From Chryseobacterium echinoideorum (GTDB taxonomy: Bacteria; Bacteroidota; Bacteroidia; Flavobacteriales; Weeksellaceae): DNA of 64,000 nucleotides. Below the pieces are notes generated by a model, which had not been told where the DNA came from, made no database searches, and was given only the letters and a program-made list of their open reading frames with translations. A program made the translations under genes and the position numbers. Positions 27,682-37,084 of the stretch are shown here, piece after piece; position 1 is the stretch's first letter; every line of letters begins with the position of its first letter. The stretch spans positions 158,853 to 222,852 of the forward strand of contig NZ_VKNW01000009.1 of assembly GCF_007474535.1 (NCBI RefSeq), in the 5' to 3' direction.

Positions 27682-27826
27682 CTATAATAAAAAAATCATA
27701 CTAACTTTTTTATTCCTTATAGGATTGGGCATACACGCTCAATCCTATAAATCTATTAAACCTGTAAAAGTAGAAATAGTATTCAGAGAGATTTCCAACA
27801 TGAATATATGCCACAAAAGAAAATAA
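27671..27826 (+). pseudogene. Truncated secreted-protein gene (leader repeat copy B)
   Basis: 51 codons encoding an intact signal peptide (KKIILTFLFLIGLGIHAQ), then SYKSIKPVKVEIVFREIS and a stop after a short unrelated tail. The first ~20 mature residues match the N-terminus of the protein at 28461-29082 (PIKPAKGEIVFREIS), so this is a 3'-truncated copy of that gene. Its ATG overlaps the preceding stop. Confidence 0.6.
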
Positions 27827-27877
27827 TATGAAATATAGAGAAGGAGACTATTTGCGATACATTAAAATAAAAAATTG

Positions 27878-28363
27878 ATGTTATTTGTAGCTATTTTTAT
27901 CATCATTCTATTATTGCTTACAGGCATCTTTTTCATATTCCTTTTGGTTATTTCCATTCGTGGTTTTATGAAAGGTGATAAAAGTGTTGGTTATTTTTTT
28001 CTAATTGTCTTTCTGGTCTTGACATTGTTGCTTGGGTACTTGTTAGTAACACAAAAGGAAAATAAACAAAACCTTACACATCATGAAGCAAAAGAAATAT
28101 TAAAAACAGAAAAGATTATTTTGAAAGATAGTATTTCTATTCTAAACTATAAATACGACAATGATCTGTATTTCTATCGACTTCAATTTGATGTCAAGAT
28201 ATCAAACAATGATTATCAATTATACTCAAATAAAGAACTTAAAGATCATATCATACAAGATTATACAAAGGAAGAAATTCAAATACATGACACGATCAAA
28301 ATACATATCACAAATGATAAAATTTTGCACTTTTATAAGTGTCACTTTGATACAAATAATTAA
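27878..28363 (+). CDS. Membrane-anchored protein, unknown
   Basis: 161 residues: two N-terminal membrane helices (about residues 2-27 and 41-57, including GYFFLIVFLVLTLLLGYLL) and a ~100-residue outer hydrophilic domain. The ATG at 27878 overlaps a short upstream reading frame stop (TGATG); the frame also permits a TTG three bases earlier. No family recognised. Candidate immunity or accessory protein by neighbourhood. Confidence 0.55.
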   Translation: MLFVAIFIIILLLLTGIFFIFLLVISIRGFMKGDKSVGYFFLIVFLVLTLLLGYLLVTQKENKQNLTHHEAKEILKTEKIILKDSISILNYKYDNDLYFYRLQFDVKISNNDYQLYSNKELKDHIIQDYTKEEIQIHDTIKIHITNDKILHFYKCHFDTNN

Positions 28364-28389
28364 AACAATTTTAATAGTTTCTGAGTTTT

Positions 28390-28548
28390 AGCCAAGCCAT
28401 TTATCTTTAAATGATTGGCTTCATAGTGAAAGAGAAAAATCTACGGAAAAGCATAAGAAAATGAGAAGAAAAATCATACTAACTTTTTTATTCCTATAAA
28501 CCTATTAAGCCTGCAAAAGGGGAAATAGTGTTTAGAGAGATTTCCAAA
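28390..28548 (+). repeat. Leader repeat copy C
   Basis: Matches copy A from agccaagccattta onward and copy B in the leader. It includes a hairpin-forming segment at 28390-28421 (agccaa...ttggct around cattta/taaatg). It leads into the damaged gene start at 28461, where 29 bp of the signal-peptide region present in copies A and B are absent. Confidence 0.65.
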
Positions 28549-29082
28549 ATTACCGACCGAAAAATTTTTGAGGAATCAATATATCTTTACGGAGAGAAAT
28601 TTAAACAAGATATTGAAAAATCTTTTCAGAAAGATGAAGAATATGCAGGCAGAGAAAAAGAAATTGAGGGATGGGGTAGCGCATCAGCAGAAGCAATGAA
28701 ATTAATCTACGTTGAAGATTCAACACAAATTCACTCATACAGTTTTGAAGATAATTTGCAGTCTTTCTCAAGTCATGTGATTCTTAATATCGCCGAAAAC
28801 AAAGAAGAAACAAAAAAAATCAACGGTTATCAATGTTACAAAGTTGTTTATGAGTACAAAGAAGATGAGAAAAGCAACGATGAGGATTTTATGGATTTTG
28901 CAGGCAATGTTATTTACAAAAGAGAAATGTGGGTGACAGACGAAATACAGTGCTTGTATCATCCTGTTGTATTTGAGAAGAGTATTTTAGAAAAATATTA
29001 TCCTTTAGAAATTAAAGAAACCGATAATACCATTCACGGATTTGAAACAAAATATATCCTTCAGAGTATTAATCTTCAATAG
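28461..29082 (+). pseudogene. Secreted protein gene with a deleted signal peptide
   Basis: The ATG at 28461 starts MRRKIILTFLFL and then hits TAA. Relative to copy B, 29 bp between two tcct/ata repeats are missing, which throws the mature part out of frame. That mature part is intact: PIKPAKGEIVFREISKITDRK through about 184 codons, with NGYQCYKVVYEYKEDE and KREMWVTDEIQCLYHPVV, loosely like DUF4412-type periplasmic proteins. Without the leader it could only be made in the cytoplasm, from a weak GTG at 28528. Confidence 0.65.
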
Positions 29083-29293
29083 TTGAAAAAGAATTTTTGA
29101 AAAGATCGAAACCATTCTCCAAAAACCTCTAAAGGATTTAACCAAAAGCTCTCGACGATTTATACAAAAGCACGCCTGCTTTTAATTTTTGCTTATAGAG
29201 CTTTTTTAAATTATAAAAAGTAAGATTAGATTTCAGGAAAATTTCTGTAACAATAAAACCATTATCTTTACTAATGTTTAAAAGAAATCTACC

Positions 29294-30760
29294 ATGTTTT
29301 TAAAATTTCTGAGATTAGAGATCAAAAGTTTTTTCCGGGGAACTTCATTAGGAATCAATCTGGCGATGAAGATTTTTCGCTTTTTGGGAATTCTGTCTTT
29401 TATTTTGTATTTCATCGGAGGAGCGTTTCTAGCGTTTTTTTACGTACAAAAAGAGCTGGAGCAGGATCCTTTAAAAGTTGTTTCAAAATATCTGATTCTG
29501 GTTTGGGTAGCAGATCTCGTGTTTAAATACATGATGCAGCAAATTTCTGCACAGAACATCAAACCGTTTCTTACGTTAAATATTCCGAAAAGAACATTGG
29601 TCAATTATACCTTGATTAAAACCTTTCTCTCGCCTTTCAGCTGGATGAATTCTTGGTTCTTCATCACGTTTTCTATTATTCTGCTGTATAACGGTTACAG
29701 TATTTCGGGAGTTTTTTGCTGGTTGGTCGGGATTTCGTCTCTGCTTTATCTGAACAACTTTCTCAATATATTTTTTAATAATAAAGAAAATATTGCCATC
29801 GGGGTAGGAGTGGTTATTGCTGCTTTTGCATTGTTAGAATACTATCAGATTGTTCCGGTGCTCAATTATTCAGAAACATTATTTTACAGTCTGTATGAAA
29901 GCCCGTATTTTGCCCTGATTCCGGTATTGCTTTTTGTTGTGCTTTGGCAGTTGTGCTATCGTTATATCTTCCAGGAATTTTATCTTGATAAGGGTCTTGA
30001 GATTAAACAGGAGGTAGGGAAAACGGAAAATATTGCTTTTTTAAACAAATATGGCTCTCTGGGAACATTCATCAACAATGACATAAAAATGCTCAGAAGA
30101 AACAAAGTAACGAAAGGGGTCCTTCTTGGAAGCCTGATGTTTACTTTCTACGGTTTGCTGATGTTTACCTCTCCTGTTTATAAAACGCCGTATATGATGA
30201 TGTTTATGGGATTATTTGTAACAGGAGGATTCCAGTTTCTCTTCGGGCAGCGGGTTCCTGCATTCGACAGCTCTTATTATCCGCTCATGATGACGCTCAA
30301 TGTGCCTTATAAAGAATATCTTAAAGCAAAATGGTGGCTCATGATTATTGTGACTTCTTTTTCTATGATTCTGGCTCTTTTTTATGCCTTGATAAGCTGG
30401 GAAATTTATGTAACCTTTTTTGCGGCAGGTCTGTATAATATAGGGGTGAACTCCCAATTCACACTTTGGTCCGGAGCATACAACAAAATGCAGGTTGACC
30501 TCAATTCTAAAGAAAAAAGAATGGGGCAGAAGAATAGTTTTAATCTTAAAGCATTATTGCTGCTAATTCCAAAACTAATTTTGCCAATGGTGGTATTTGG
30601 AATCATGAAATACTTTTCAGGAATGACTGCAGCGGTTATCAGTATTGCTATTTTAGGGTTAATAGGTTTCTTTTTAAGAGAAAAAATATTTGATATTATC
30701 GTGAAACACTATAAGAGAGAAAAATACACCACAATACAAGCATTCAAAAACAAAGATTAA
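29294..30760 (+). CDS. DUF5687 family protein, ABC exporter membrane subunit
   Basis: 488 residues with about 10-12 membrane helices. The N-terminal MFLKFLRLEIKSFFRGTSLG and ISAQNIKPFLTLNIPKRTLVNY are typical of DUF5687, a Bacteroidota family paired with ABC ATPases. The ATPase gene follows after 4 bp, so the two should form an exporter of the ABC-2 kind. Substrate unknown. Confidence 0.88.
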   Translation: MFLKFLRLEIKSFFRGTSLGINLAMKIFRFLGILSFILYFIGGAFLAFFYVQKELEQDPLKVVSKYLILVWVADLVFKYMMQQISAQNIKPFLTLNIPKRTLVNYTLIKTFLSPFSWMNSWFFITFSIILLYNGYSISGVFCWLVGISSLLYLNNFLNIFFNNKENIAIGVGVVIAAFALLEYYQIVPVLNYSETLFYSLYESPYFALIPVLLFVVLWQLCYRYIFQEFYLDKGLEIKQEVGKTENIAFLNKYGSLGTFINNDIKMLRRNKVTKGVLLGSLMFTFYGLLMFTSPVYKTPYMMMFMGLFVTGGFQFLFGQRVPAFDSSYYPLMMTLNVPYKEYLKAKWWLMIIVTSFSMILALFYALISWEIYVTFFAAGLYNIGVNSQFTLWSGAYNKMQVDLNSKEKRMGQKNSFNLKALLLLIPKLILPMVVFGIMKYFSGMTAAVISIAILGLIGFFLREKIFDIIVKHYKREKYTTIQAFKNKD

Positions 30761-30764
30761 TACA

Positions 30765-31484
30765 ATGATTACGATACAAAATTTATCTAAAACATACGGA
30801 AAAGCAACCGTTCTGAATATTGAAAACCTGGAAATTCCCAATGGAGAAACTTTTGGTCTTGTAGGAAACAACGGAGCCGGGAAAACAACACTTTTCAGTC
30901 TAATGCTTGATCTGATTCAGCCAAGTACAGGATTTGTAAGCATTGACGGAGTTAAAGTAAACGAGTCTGAAGCCTGGAAATCCAAGGTTTCTGCATTTGT
31001 AGACGACAGTTTTTTAATTGGATATTTAACGCCCGAAGAGTATTTTTATTTTATCGGAGAATTGCGAGGTCAGAATAAAGCTACTGTGGATGAGTTTCTC
31101 AAGCAGTTTCATGATCTTTTCAGCGGCGAAATTTTAAATTCGGGAAAATATGTGAGAGACTTATCGAAAGGGAACCAAAAGAAAGTGGGAATTGTAGGCG
31201 CCATCATCGGAAACCCTGAAATTATTATTCTAGATGAGCCTTTTGCCAATCTTGATCCTTCTACCCAGATTAAACTTAAAAATTTAATTAAAGTTTTATC
31301 TCAGCAAAGTGGTGTTACTTTCCTGATTTCAAGTCACGACCTTTCTCATACCACAGAAGTATGCAATAGAATTGTAGTGGTTAATAAAGGAGTTATGGTA
31401 AAAGATATACAAACCAATCCTGAAACTTTAAAAGATCTTGAGCAGTATTTTGCTGATCAGGTCAATTTGATCAGTGAAATTTAG
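30765..31484 (+). CDS. ABC transporter ATP-binding protein
   Basis: 239 residues with Walker A GNNGAGKTT (34-42), Q-loop region, signature LSKGNQKKVG, Walker B EIIILDEPFANLD and the H-loop in LISSHDLSHT. It is the ATPase partner of the DUF5687 membrane protein directly upstream. The family exports varied compounds; nothing specifies the cargo. Confidence 0.95.
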   Translation: MITIQNLSKTYGKATVLNIENLEIPNGETFGLVGNNGAGKTTLFSLMLDLIQPSTGFVSIDGVKVNESEAWKSKVSAFVDDSFLIGYLTPEEYFYFIGELRGQNKATVDEFLKQFHDLFSGEILNSGKYVRDLSKGNQKKVGIVGAIIGNPEIIILDEPFANLDPSTQIKLKNLIKVLSQQSGVTFLISSHDLSHTTEVCNRIVVVNKGVMVKDIQTNPETLKDLEQYFADQVNLISEI

Positions 31485-31506
31485 ATGCTTTTGCTTTATA
31501 AAAAAG

Positions 31507-31546
31507 AAAAGGCTGTTTTCCTCATTGAAAACAGCCTTTTTTGTTA
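31507..31546. terminator. Bidirectional terminator
   Basis: Perfect 13-bp stem aaaaggctgtttt / aaaacagcctttt (31507-31519, 31528-31540) with T run on the plus side and an A run before it, between convergent genes. Confidence 0.92.
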
Positions 31547-31557
31547 TTATTTTAAAA

Positions 31558-33669
31558 TTATTGAGTAAGCTTTTTAATTCCCATTTCGTACAAAGCAAAC
31601 GAAATTAAGTCTGCATTTTCGCTGATTACCTGATCGGTTGCTCTTCCTGCACCATGTCCTGCATTTTTTTCAATCCTTACTAAAACAGGATTTTTACAGC
31701 CTTGTTTTTCCTGCAATTCAGCTCCGAATTTGAAAGAATGTGCCGGAACCACTCTGTCATCGTGATCGCTGGTTATAATCATGGTAGAAGGATAGCAGGT
31801 TCCTGCTTTCACATTATGTACAGGCGAATAAGATTTCAGATATTCAAACATTTCTTTATTGTCTTCCGCAGTTCCGTAGTCATAAGACCAGCCTGCTCCT
31901 GCGGTAAATTTATTGTATCTCAGCATATCCAAGACACCCACTCCCGGAAAAGCAACTTTGGCTAAATCTGGTCGCATCGTCATCGTTGCTCCGACAAGAA
32001 GTCCTCCATTTGATCTTCCAGAGATTGCCATATATTCTTTTGAGGTGTAGCCTTTCTGCTGCAGATATTCTCCTGCTGCAATAAAATCTTCAAAAACATT
32101 TTTCTTTTGCATTTTAGTTCCTGCATCATGCCATTTTTTGCCGTATTCACCGCCGCCGCGAATATTAGGAACGGCATAAATACCTCCGTTTTCCATCCAA
32201 ACTGCGTTTACAACAGAGAAAGAGGGCTGTAAACTGACATTGAAACCGCCGTATGAATACAAAATCGTCGGGTTTTTTCCGTTAAGATTTGTTCCTTTTT
32301 TATAATTAATCATCATCGGAATTTTAGTTCCGTCTTTTGAGGTGTAAAATACCTGCTCAGAAACATAGTCTTCAGGATTAAATTTCACTTTCGGTTTCTG
32401 ATAAATTTCTGATTTTCCTGTATCGGCATTAAATTTATAAGTCGTTCCGGGAGTGATGTAATTGCTGAAAGAATAATAAAGTTCTTTTTCCTCTTTTTTA
32501 CCGCCAAAACCACCTACATTTCCTTTTCCTGGAAGCGTAATTTCTCTGATGAGTTTTCCGTTTTTGTCAAATTGTTTTACCTGATCAATCGCATCAATCA
32601 TATAAGTGGCAAAAAAATAACCGCCACCACCGGAAATCCCCAATACATTTTCTGTTTCAGGAATTACGTCTTTCCAAGTTTCCGGAGAAGGGTTTTGAAT
32701 GGTAGTTTTTACCAGACGCATATTGGGCGCATCTTTGTCTGTGAAAATATAAAGGTTCTCACCGTCTGTATCAACGATATTGGCATTGATATCAAACCCT
32801 TTATTGATCTGGATGAAGTCTCCGCCTTTTTTTAAATCTTTAATATAGAGTTCGTTTCCGTTGGTAGCATTGGCTGCCGAAACAATCAAATATCTCTGAT
32901 CTTCAGAAACTCCGGCTCCGATGTATCTTCTTGGTGTTTTTTCTCCCCCGAAAATCAGCTGATCTGCAGATTGCTTAGTTCCAAGCTTATGAAAGTATAC
33001 TTTGTGCTTGTCGGTCATTCCGGAAAGTACAGTACCTTCTTTCGGTTTATCATAGCTGGAATAATAGAATCCTTCATCTCCTAACCAGGAGATTCCGCTA
33101 AATTTTACATCAACAATGGTTTCGTCGATCTGTTTTTTCGTAACTGCATCTATGATGATGATTTTGTTCCAGTCGCTTCCGCCTTCTGAAATGGAGTAGG
33201 CAGCAAGATTTCCTTTTTTGTTGAATGACAGTCCGGAAAGAGAAGTGGTGCCTTTTTCTGAAAATTTGTTGGGATCTAAGAAGACTTCGGTTGCTTTTGT
33301 TTTGTTATGAGTTCTGTACAGTACAGATTGTGCCTGCAAACCGTTGTTTTTGTAATAGTATTTATAATCACCTTCTTTGAAAGGAGCTCCTATTTTTTCG
33401 TAGTTCCAGATGTCTGTTAATTGCTTTACGATTTCCTGTCTGTAGGGAATTTGCGATAAGTATCTTTCACTGAAAGCGACTTCCTGATCTACCCATTTTT
33501 TGGTAGCTTCAGAATCATTTTCTAAATCTCTATAAGGGTCTGCAACAGAATTTCCAAAATATAGATCGGTTTGATTTCCTTTGATAGCTTTAGGATACTG
33601 CATTTTTTGAGCTGAAAATTGGGCTGAAAATAATACTCCAGCCGTTAATAAGATTGGTTTAAAATTCAT
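31558..33669 (-). CDS. Prolyl oligopeptidase family protein (S9A)
   Basis: 703 residues: signal peptide (MNFKPILLTAGVLFSAQFSA), an N-terminal seven-blade propeller and a C-terminal alpha/beta hydrolase. Catalytic residues visible: Ser in SGRSNGGLLVGA, Asp in TSDHDDRVVPAHS and His in KNAGHGAGRATDQ. Family enzymes cut after proline in short peptides; the signal peptide places this one in the periplasm or outside. Full length. Confidence 0.95.
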   Translation of the reverse strand: MNFKPILLTAGVLFSAQFSAQKMQYPKAIKGNQTDLYFGNSVADPYRDLENDSEATKKWVDQEVAFSERYLSQIPYRQEIVKQLTDIWNYEKIGAPFKEGDYKYYYKNNGLQAQSVLYRTHNKTKATEVFLDPNKFSEKGTTSLSGLSFNKKGNLAAYSISEGGSDWNKIIIIDAVTKKQIDETIVDVKFSGISWLGDEGFYYSSYDKPKEGTVLSGMTDKHKVYFHKLGTKQSADQLIFGGEKTPRRYIGAGVSEDQRYLIVSAANATNGNELYIKDLKKGGDFIQINKGFDINANIVDTDGENLYIFTDKDAPNMRLVKTTIQNPSPETWKDVIPETENVLGISGGGGYFFATYMIDAIDQVKQFDKNGKLIREITLPGKGNVGGFGGKKEEKELYYSFSNYITPGTTYKFNADTGKSEIYQKPKVKFNPEDYVSEQVFYTSKDGTKIPMMINYKKGTNLNGKNPTILYSYGGFNVSLQPSFSVVNAVWMENGGIYAVPNIRGGGEYGKKWHDAGTKMQKKNVFEDFIAAGEYLQQKGYTSKEYMAISGRSNGGLLVGATMTMRPDLAKVAFPGVGVLDMLRYNKFTAGAGWSYDYGTAEDNKEMFEYLKSYSPVHNVKAGTCYPSTMIITSDHDDRVVPAHSFKFGAELQEKQGCKNPVLVRIEKNAGHGAGRATDQVISENADLISFALYEMGIKKLTQ

Positions 33670-33808
33670 CTTAAAAGGATTTTATCAAAAATAAGGAAAG
33701 TTAATTGAATAAAAAAAGCTTACTAAAGGAATAATATTTTCGGACTTTACTTAAACTGTGTAAATATTTTCTTAAATGAAATTTGTTTCTGCCTATCCAT
33801 ATAGCTAC

Positions 33809-34237
33809 TTATAGCTTTTTTTTATTGATGTCAGCTTTCATCCAATATTCTCCACAAATCGAAACAAAATAATCAGTTTTTTTCTCCTCTTTATGCCATA
33901 TACCATCGCTGGCATTAAACAAAGCTAGAAAATAATATTCTCCCTCATCAAATGTTGACAAGTAAGGTCTGCATAAAATGCCATTATCTCCCCAAACCAC
34001 AATTTTTTTATTCTGACTCTTACCTTTTAATGATTCAATTATTTCTATTTCCATTGACATAGGTACTTTACCATCTGTAAATTCTTTGAAAGTTAGGTAT
34101 TTATTGATTTTTACTAAAACAACCAGATCTGCTTTTGGGGCAACTTTAGAAAAATCACCTTTGGGGTCACAACTGCATGCAAAGATCAGGCTGAAAGTCA
34201 ACAAAGTAAAGCATAATGTAAATAATCTTATTTTCAT
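33809..34237 (-). CDS. Lipoprotein with a possible NTR/TIMP-like fold
   Basis: 142 residues; signal ends FSLIFAC, so the lipid-modified Cys starts the mature CSCDPKGDFSKV. The CSC start, then KADLVVLVKINKYLTFKE and IEIIESLKGKSQNKKIVVWG, and later Cys residues (GILCRPYL, SICGEYW) resemble the netrin/TIMP OB-fold pattern, where an N-terminal CxC pairs with later Cys. In bacteria such proteins are uncharacterised. The fold is inference; the lipoprotein call is solid. Confidence 0.65.
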   Translation of the reverse strand: MKIRLFTLCFTLLTFSLIFACSCDPKGDFSKVAPKADLVVLVKINKYLTFKEFTDGKVPMSMEIEIIESLKGKSQNKKIVVWGDNGILCRPYLSTFDEGEYYFLALFNASDGIWHKEEKKTDYFVSICGEYWMKADINKKKL

Positions 34238-34344
34238 TTTATAATATATTTAAAAAACACTTAAGTCTTTGGTCTGGATTAAAAAAACTAACAATAAAGA
34301 TTTCAACTAACAACAAACACCTATTAGAAGCGTTTGAAATAAAA

Positions 34345-35994
34345 TCACCCAATCAGTTCTCTCGCCTGCGTTAAAGCAGCTTCTGTAATTTTACTTCCGG
34401 AAAGGAGTTGTGCAATTTCGTTCAGCTTTTCTTCATCGTTCAGCGGAATAATTGTAGACTGAGTTTTTCCTGCAACATCCTGCTTTACCACCTTATAATT
34501 ATTATTTCCTTTGGCAGCAACCTGCGCTAAGTGAGAAATCACAATCAATTGCATATCTTCAGACATTTCACGCATCAGATTTCCGATTTCTTCGGCAACT
34601 TTTCCGGAAACTCCGGTGTCAATTTCATCTAAAATAAGAGTAGGAAGCTCATCACTTTCGGCAATAATCTTCTTGACAGCCAACATAACACGAGATCTTT
34701 CACCCCCCGAAATGGCTGTCTGAATGGGTTTCAAAGGAAAACCGGAATTTGCCTGAAACAACAGCTGAATATTTTCTTTTCCAAACGGATTGAAGTCTTG
34801 AGAATCTGTAAGTTCAATATCAACTTTAGCTTTCTCCAAACCTAGTTTTTTAAGAAGATCTTCAGCTTTTTTGATGAAAACAGGAATGCTTTTTTTCCTG
34901 TTTTTGGAAAGTTTTTGGGATAAAATTTTTAAAGATTTTTCTTTTTGAGAAATATCTTCCAGTGTTTCCCGTATCTGAATTTCTATTTCTGCTGTTCCTC
35001 TTTGTTCGCCTGAAAGCTGATCCCGAATTTCAATTAAACTTTTTACATCAGAAACATTGTGCTTCAGGAATAAGCTATTGATTTTGTTATTCAGATCTAA
35101 AATCAGGGCTAAATTTTCGGGATTAATCTCTACTTTTTCTGCCTCATCTTCCAGTTCAGAAATAATGTCTTTTACTTCCACAAAAGAGGTTTCCAGCCTT
35201 TCACTAAGTTCCGTAAAGGTATTGGAAACATCTGCAATTTTAGAGAGTTTAGACCTTGCTTCATTAAAAAATGTCAAAATTCCCATTTCTTCCTGATGAA
35301 ATCTTGACAGGATCTGTGCAAGATTTTCTGAGATCATTCCTGCATTCTCCTGCACGGAAAGCTGGTTCTGAAGATCTTCAAAATTAATATCATCCAATTT
35401 AAGATCTTCAAGCTCATTCAGCAGAAACATTTTGTAATCACTTTCTTTGGTATTTTCGGAAAGTTGGTTCTGAAGTTTTTTCAGCTGAGTTTTGAGACTT
35501 TGAAATTCTACAAAATCCTGCTGGTAATTTTCGATTAAAGTTTTGTTTTCAGATAATCCGTCAATAATTTTGAACTGATATTCAGCGGAAAAAAGATTGG
35601 ATGTTTCAAACTGAGAATGAATGTCTATCAGTTGAGAAGAAAGTTCTTTCAGAACATCAAGAGTTACTGGAACATCATTGATGAAAGCTCTGGATTTTCC
35701 GGAAGGCAGAATTTCTCTTCTGATAATCGTATGATGCTCATAATCAAGATCATTTTCGATGAAGAATTTTTTAAACTGATTGTTGAGGTTAAATTCGGTC
35801 TCAACAATACTTTTTTCGTCAGTTTTTGAAATGGATTTACTATCTGCTCTTTCTCCCAAAATCAATCGAAGTGCACCCAGAATAATAGATTTTCCTGCAC
35901 CTGTTTCACCGGTAATTACCTGTAAACCATTTTTTAAGGAAACATCAAGCACATCAATCAGGGCAAAGTTTTTAATGTAAATTCTCGAAAGCAT
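34345..35994 (-). CDS. recN: DNA repair protein RecN
   Basis: SMC-like ATPase for double-strand break repair. 549 residues: starts MLSRIYIKNFALIDVLDV, Walker A GETGAGKSIIL near residue 31, long coiled-coil arms (~150-350), ABC signature SGGERSRVMLAVKK and Walker B TLILDEIDTGVSG. Full length. It is the last gene of a minus-strand block bamD-rpoZ-coaBC-DUF4835-recN that recurs in Bacteroidota. Confidence 0.97.
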   Translation of the reverse strand: MLSRIYIKNFALIDVLDVSLKNGLQVITGETGAGKSIILGALRLILGERADSKSISKTDEKSIVETEFNLNNQFKKFFIENDLDYEHHTIIRREILPSGKSRAFINDVPVTLDVLKELSSQLIDIHSQFETSNLFSAEYQFKIIDGLSENKTLIENYQQDFVEFQSLKTQLKKLQNQLSENTKESDYKMFLLNELEDLKLDDINFEDLQNQLSVQENAGMISENLAQILSRFHQEEMGILTFFNEARSKLSKIADVSNTFTELSERLETSFVEVKDIISELEDEAEKVEINPENLALILDLNNKINSLFLKHNVSDVKSLIEIRDQLSGEQRGTAEIEIQIRETLEDISQKEKSLKILSQKLSKNRKKSIPVFIKKAEDLLKKLGLEKAKVDIELTDSQDFNPFGKENIQLLFQANSGFPLKPIQTAISGGERSRVMLAVKKIIAESDELPTLILDEIDTGVSGKVAEEIGNLMREMSEDMQLIVISHLAQVAAKGNNNYKVVKQDVAGKTQSTIIPLNDEEKLNEIAQLLSGSKITEAALTQARELIG

Positions 35995-36067
35995 AAATCA
36001 GAAGCAGATTTTCATTTAGTACTGCAAAGATAAAATTTGGAATTCAGAATTCGGGAGTTAAACTTTT

Positions 36068-36967
36068 TTATTTCCATTTATTCCATCTAGATTCTGTATT
36101 CTTCGGTGAAAAAACAATCATTTGCTGTTTCAGATTATTGATATTGACAGAGCCATTATTCCCTGAATTGAATATATTGAAAATTTCGTCAGCTTTGGTA
36201 TCCATGAATAAATTGAAAAAATAATTCTGCTGAAAAGTATTTTCGTAAGTTTTCAATTGCATCAGAGCATCGGCTATAATTTTTTTAGACTGAGTCTGAT
36301 CCTGATTGTATAATCCGTCTAAACCGGCTCTGTGATAAGTATAAATGGTTGAACGCAACTGATTCATATTCGGATTCAGGATTTCTCCTATTAAAATGGA
36401 ACGGCTTCTTGGTTCGTTGATCTGATTCCAGCCATCATATCCTCTGTTTTGTGAGTTTTGTGCGATCTGCTGCGCTTTTGAAAACCATTGGCTTCCTCCC
36501 ATCGACTGGAAACTGTCTGCATCATAACCTAAAATCAGGTATACATAGAAGCTGATAACGTCAATCAGGTTTTTACCGGAAAATTGTCTTTCGTTGAAGA
36601 TCAAATTTTCGTTTTCAGCGTATTCAAATCCAAATCTCGTATCTTGAAGATTGAGCAGAGGAGATTCGTAAGAACTGTTGAAAACCGGGCGAACTGCCTG
36701 TACAACAATGGTTCCCTTAAATCGGTTTCCGTCTCTTTCACTGAGAACAATGGCAAAATTTGATTTTATTTTCTCGAAATTCTGAAGTTTCTTGCCAGTC
36801 CAGCTTGTATTATTGATAAAATCACGGAGACTTTTTTCTAAAGATTTGTAAGCCTGCGTATTACTCCCGCCAAGAAGTTGGGAGTTTACCTGAACAGTAG
36901 CAAGAAGCTCTTGCGAAAAGCTGAGATTAAATAGAATCAGAAAAAAAAGGATGATTATTTTTTTCAT
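36068..36967 (-). CDS. DUF4835 family protein
   Basis: 299 residues with a signal peptide ending LNLSFSQ. The mature start ELLATVQVNSQLLGGSNTQ and the later FIN(N)TSWTGKKLQNFEKI pattern are diagnostic for DUF4835, a Bacteroidota secreted family of unknown function. It is found between coaBC and recN, as is common in this phylum. Confidence 0.9.
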   Translation of the reverse strand: MKKIIILFFLILFNLSFSQELLATVQVNSQLLGGSNTQAYKSLEKSLRDFINNTSWTGKKLQNFEKIKSNFAIVLSERDGNRFKGTIVVQAVRPVFNSSYESPLLNLQDTRFGFEYAENENLIFNERQFSGKNLIDVISFYVYLILGYDADSFQSMGGSQWFSKAQQIAQNSQNRGYDGWNQINEPRSRSILIGEILNPNMNQLRSTIYTYHRAGLDGLYNQDQTQSKKIIADALMQLKTYENTFQQNYFFNLFMDTKADEIFNIFNSGNNGSVNINNLKQQMIVFSPKNTESRWNKWK

Positions 36968-37084
36968 AAATAGATTTCATTGTTTAAAAAGCCATGTAAT
37001 GGCATCATTATCATTAGTTTGCATTGATGGATCATGGCAATCTTATTCCTGTTATTAAATATTCAAAACGGAAATTTATAAAAT

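Noticed and set aside
28528..29082. Intact gene starting at GTG 28528
   Set aside because: The sequence upstream continues the mature protein in frame (PIKPAKGEI) and the leader is present but shifted, so a damaged secreted-protein gene explains it better.
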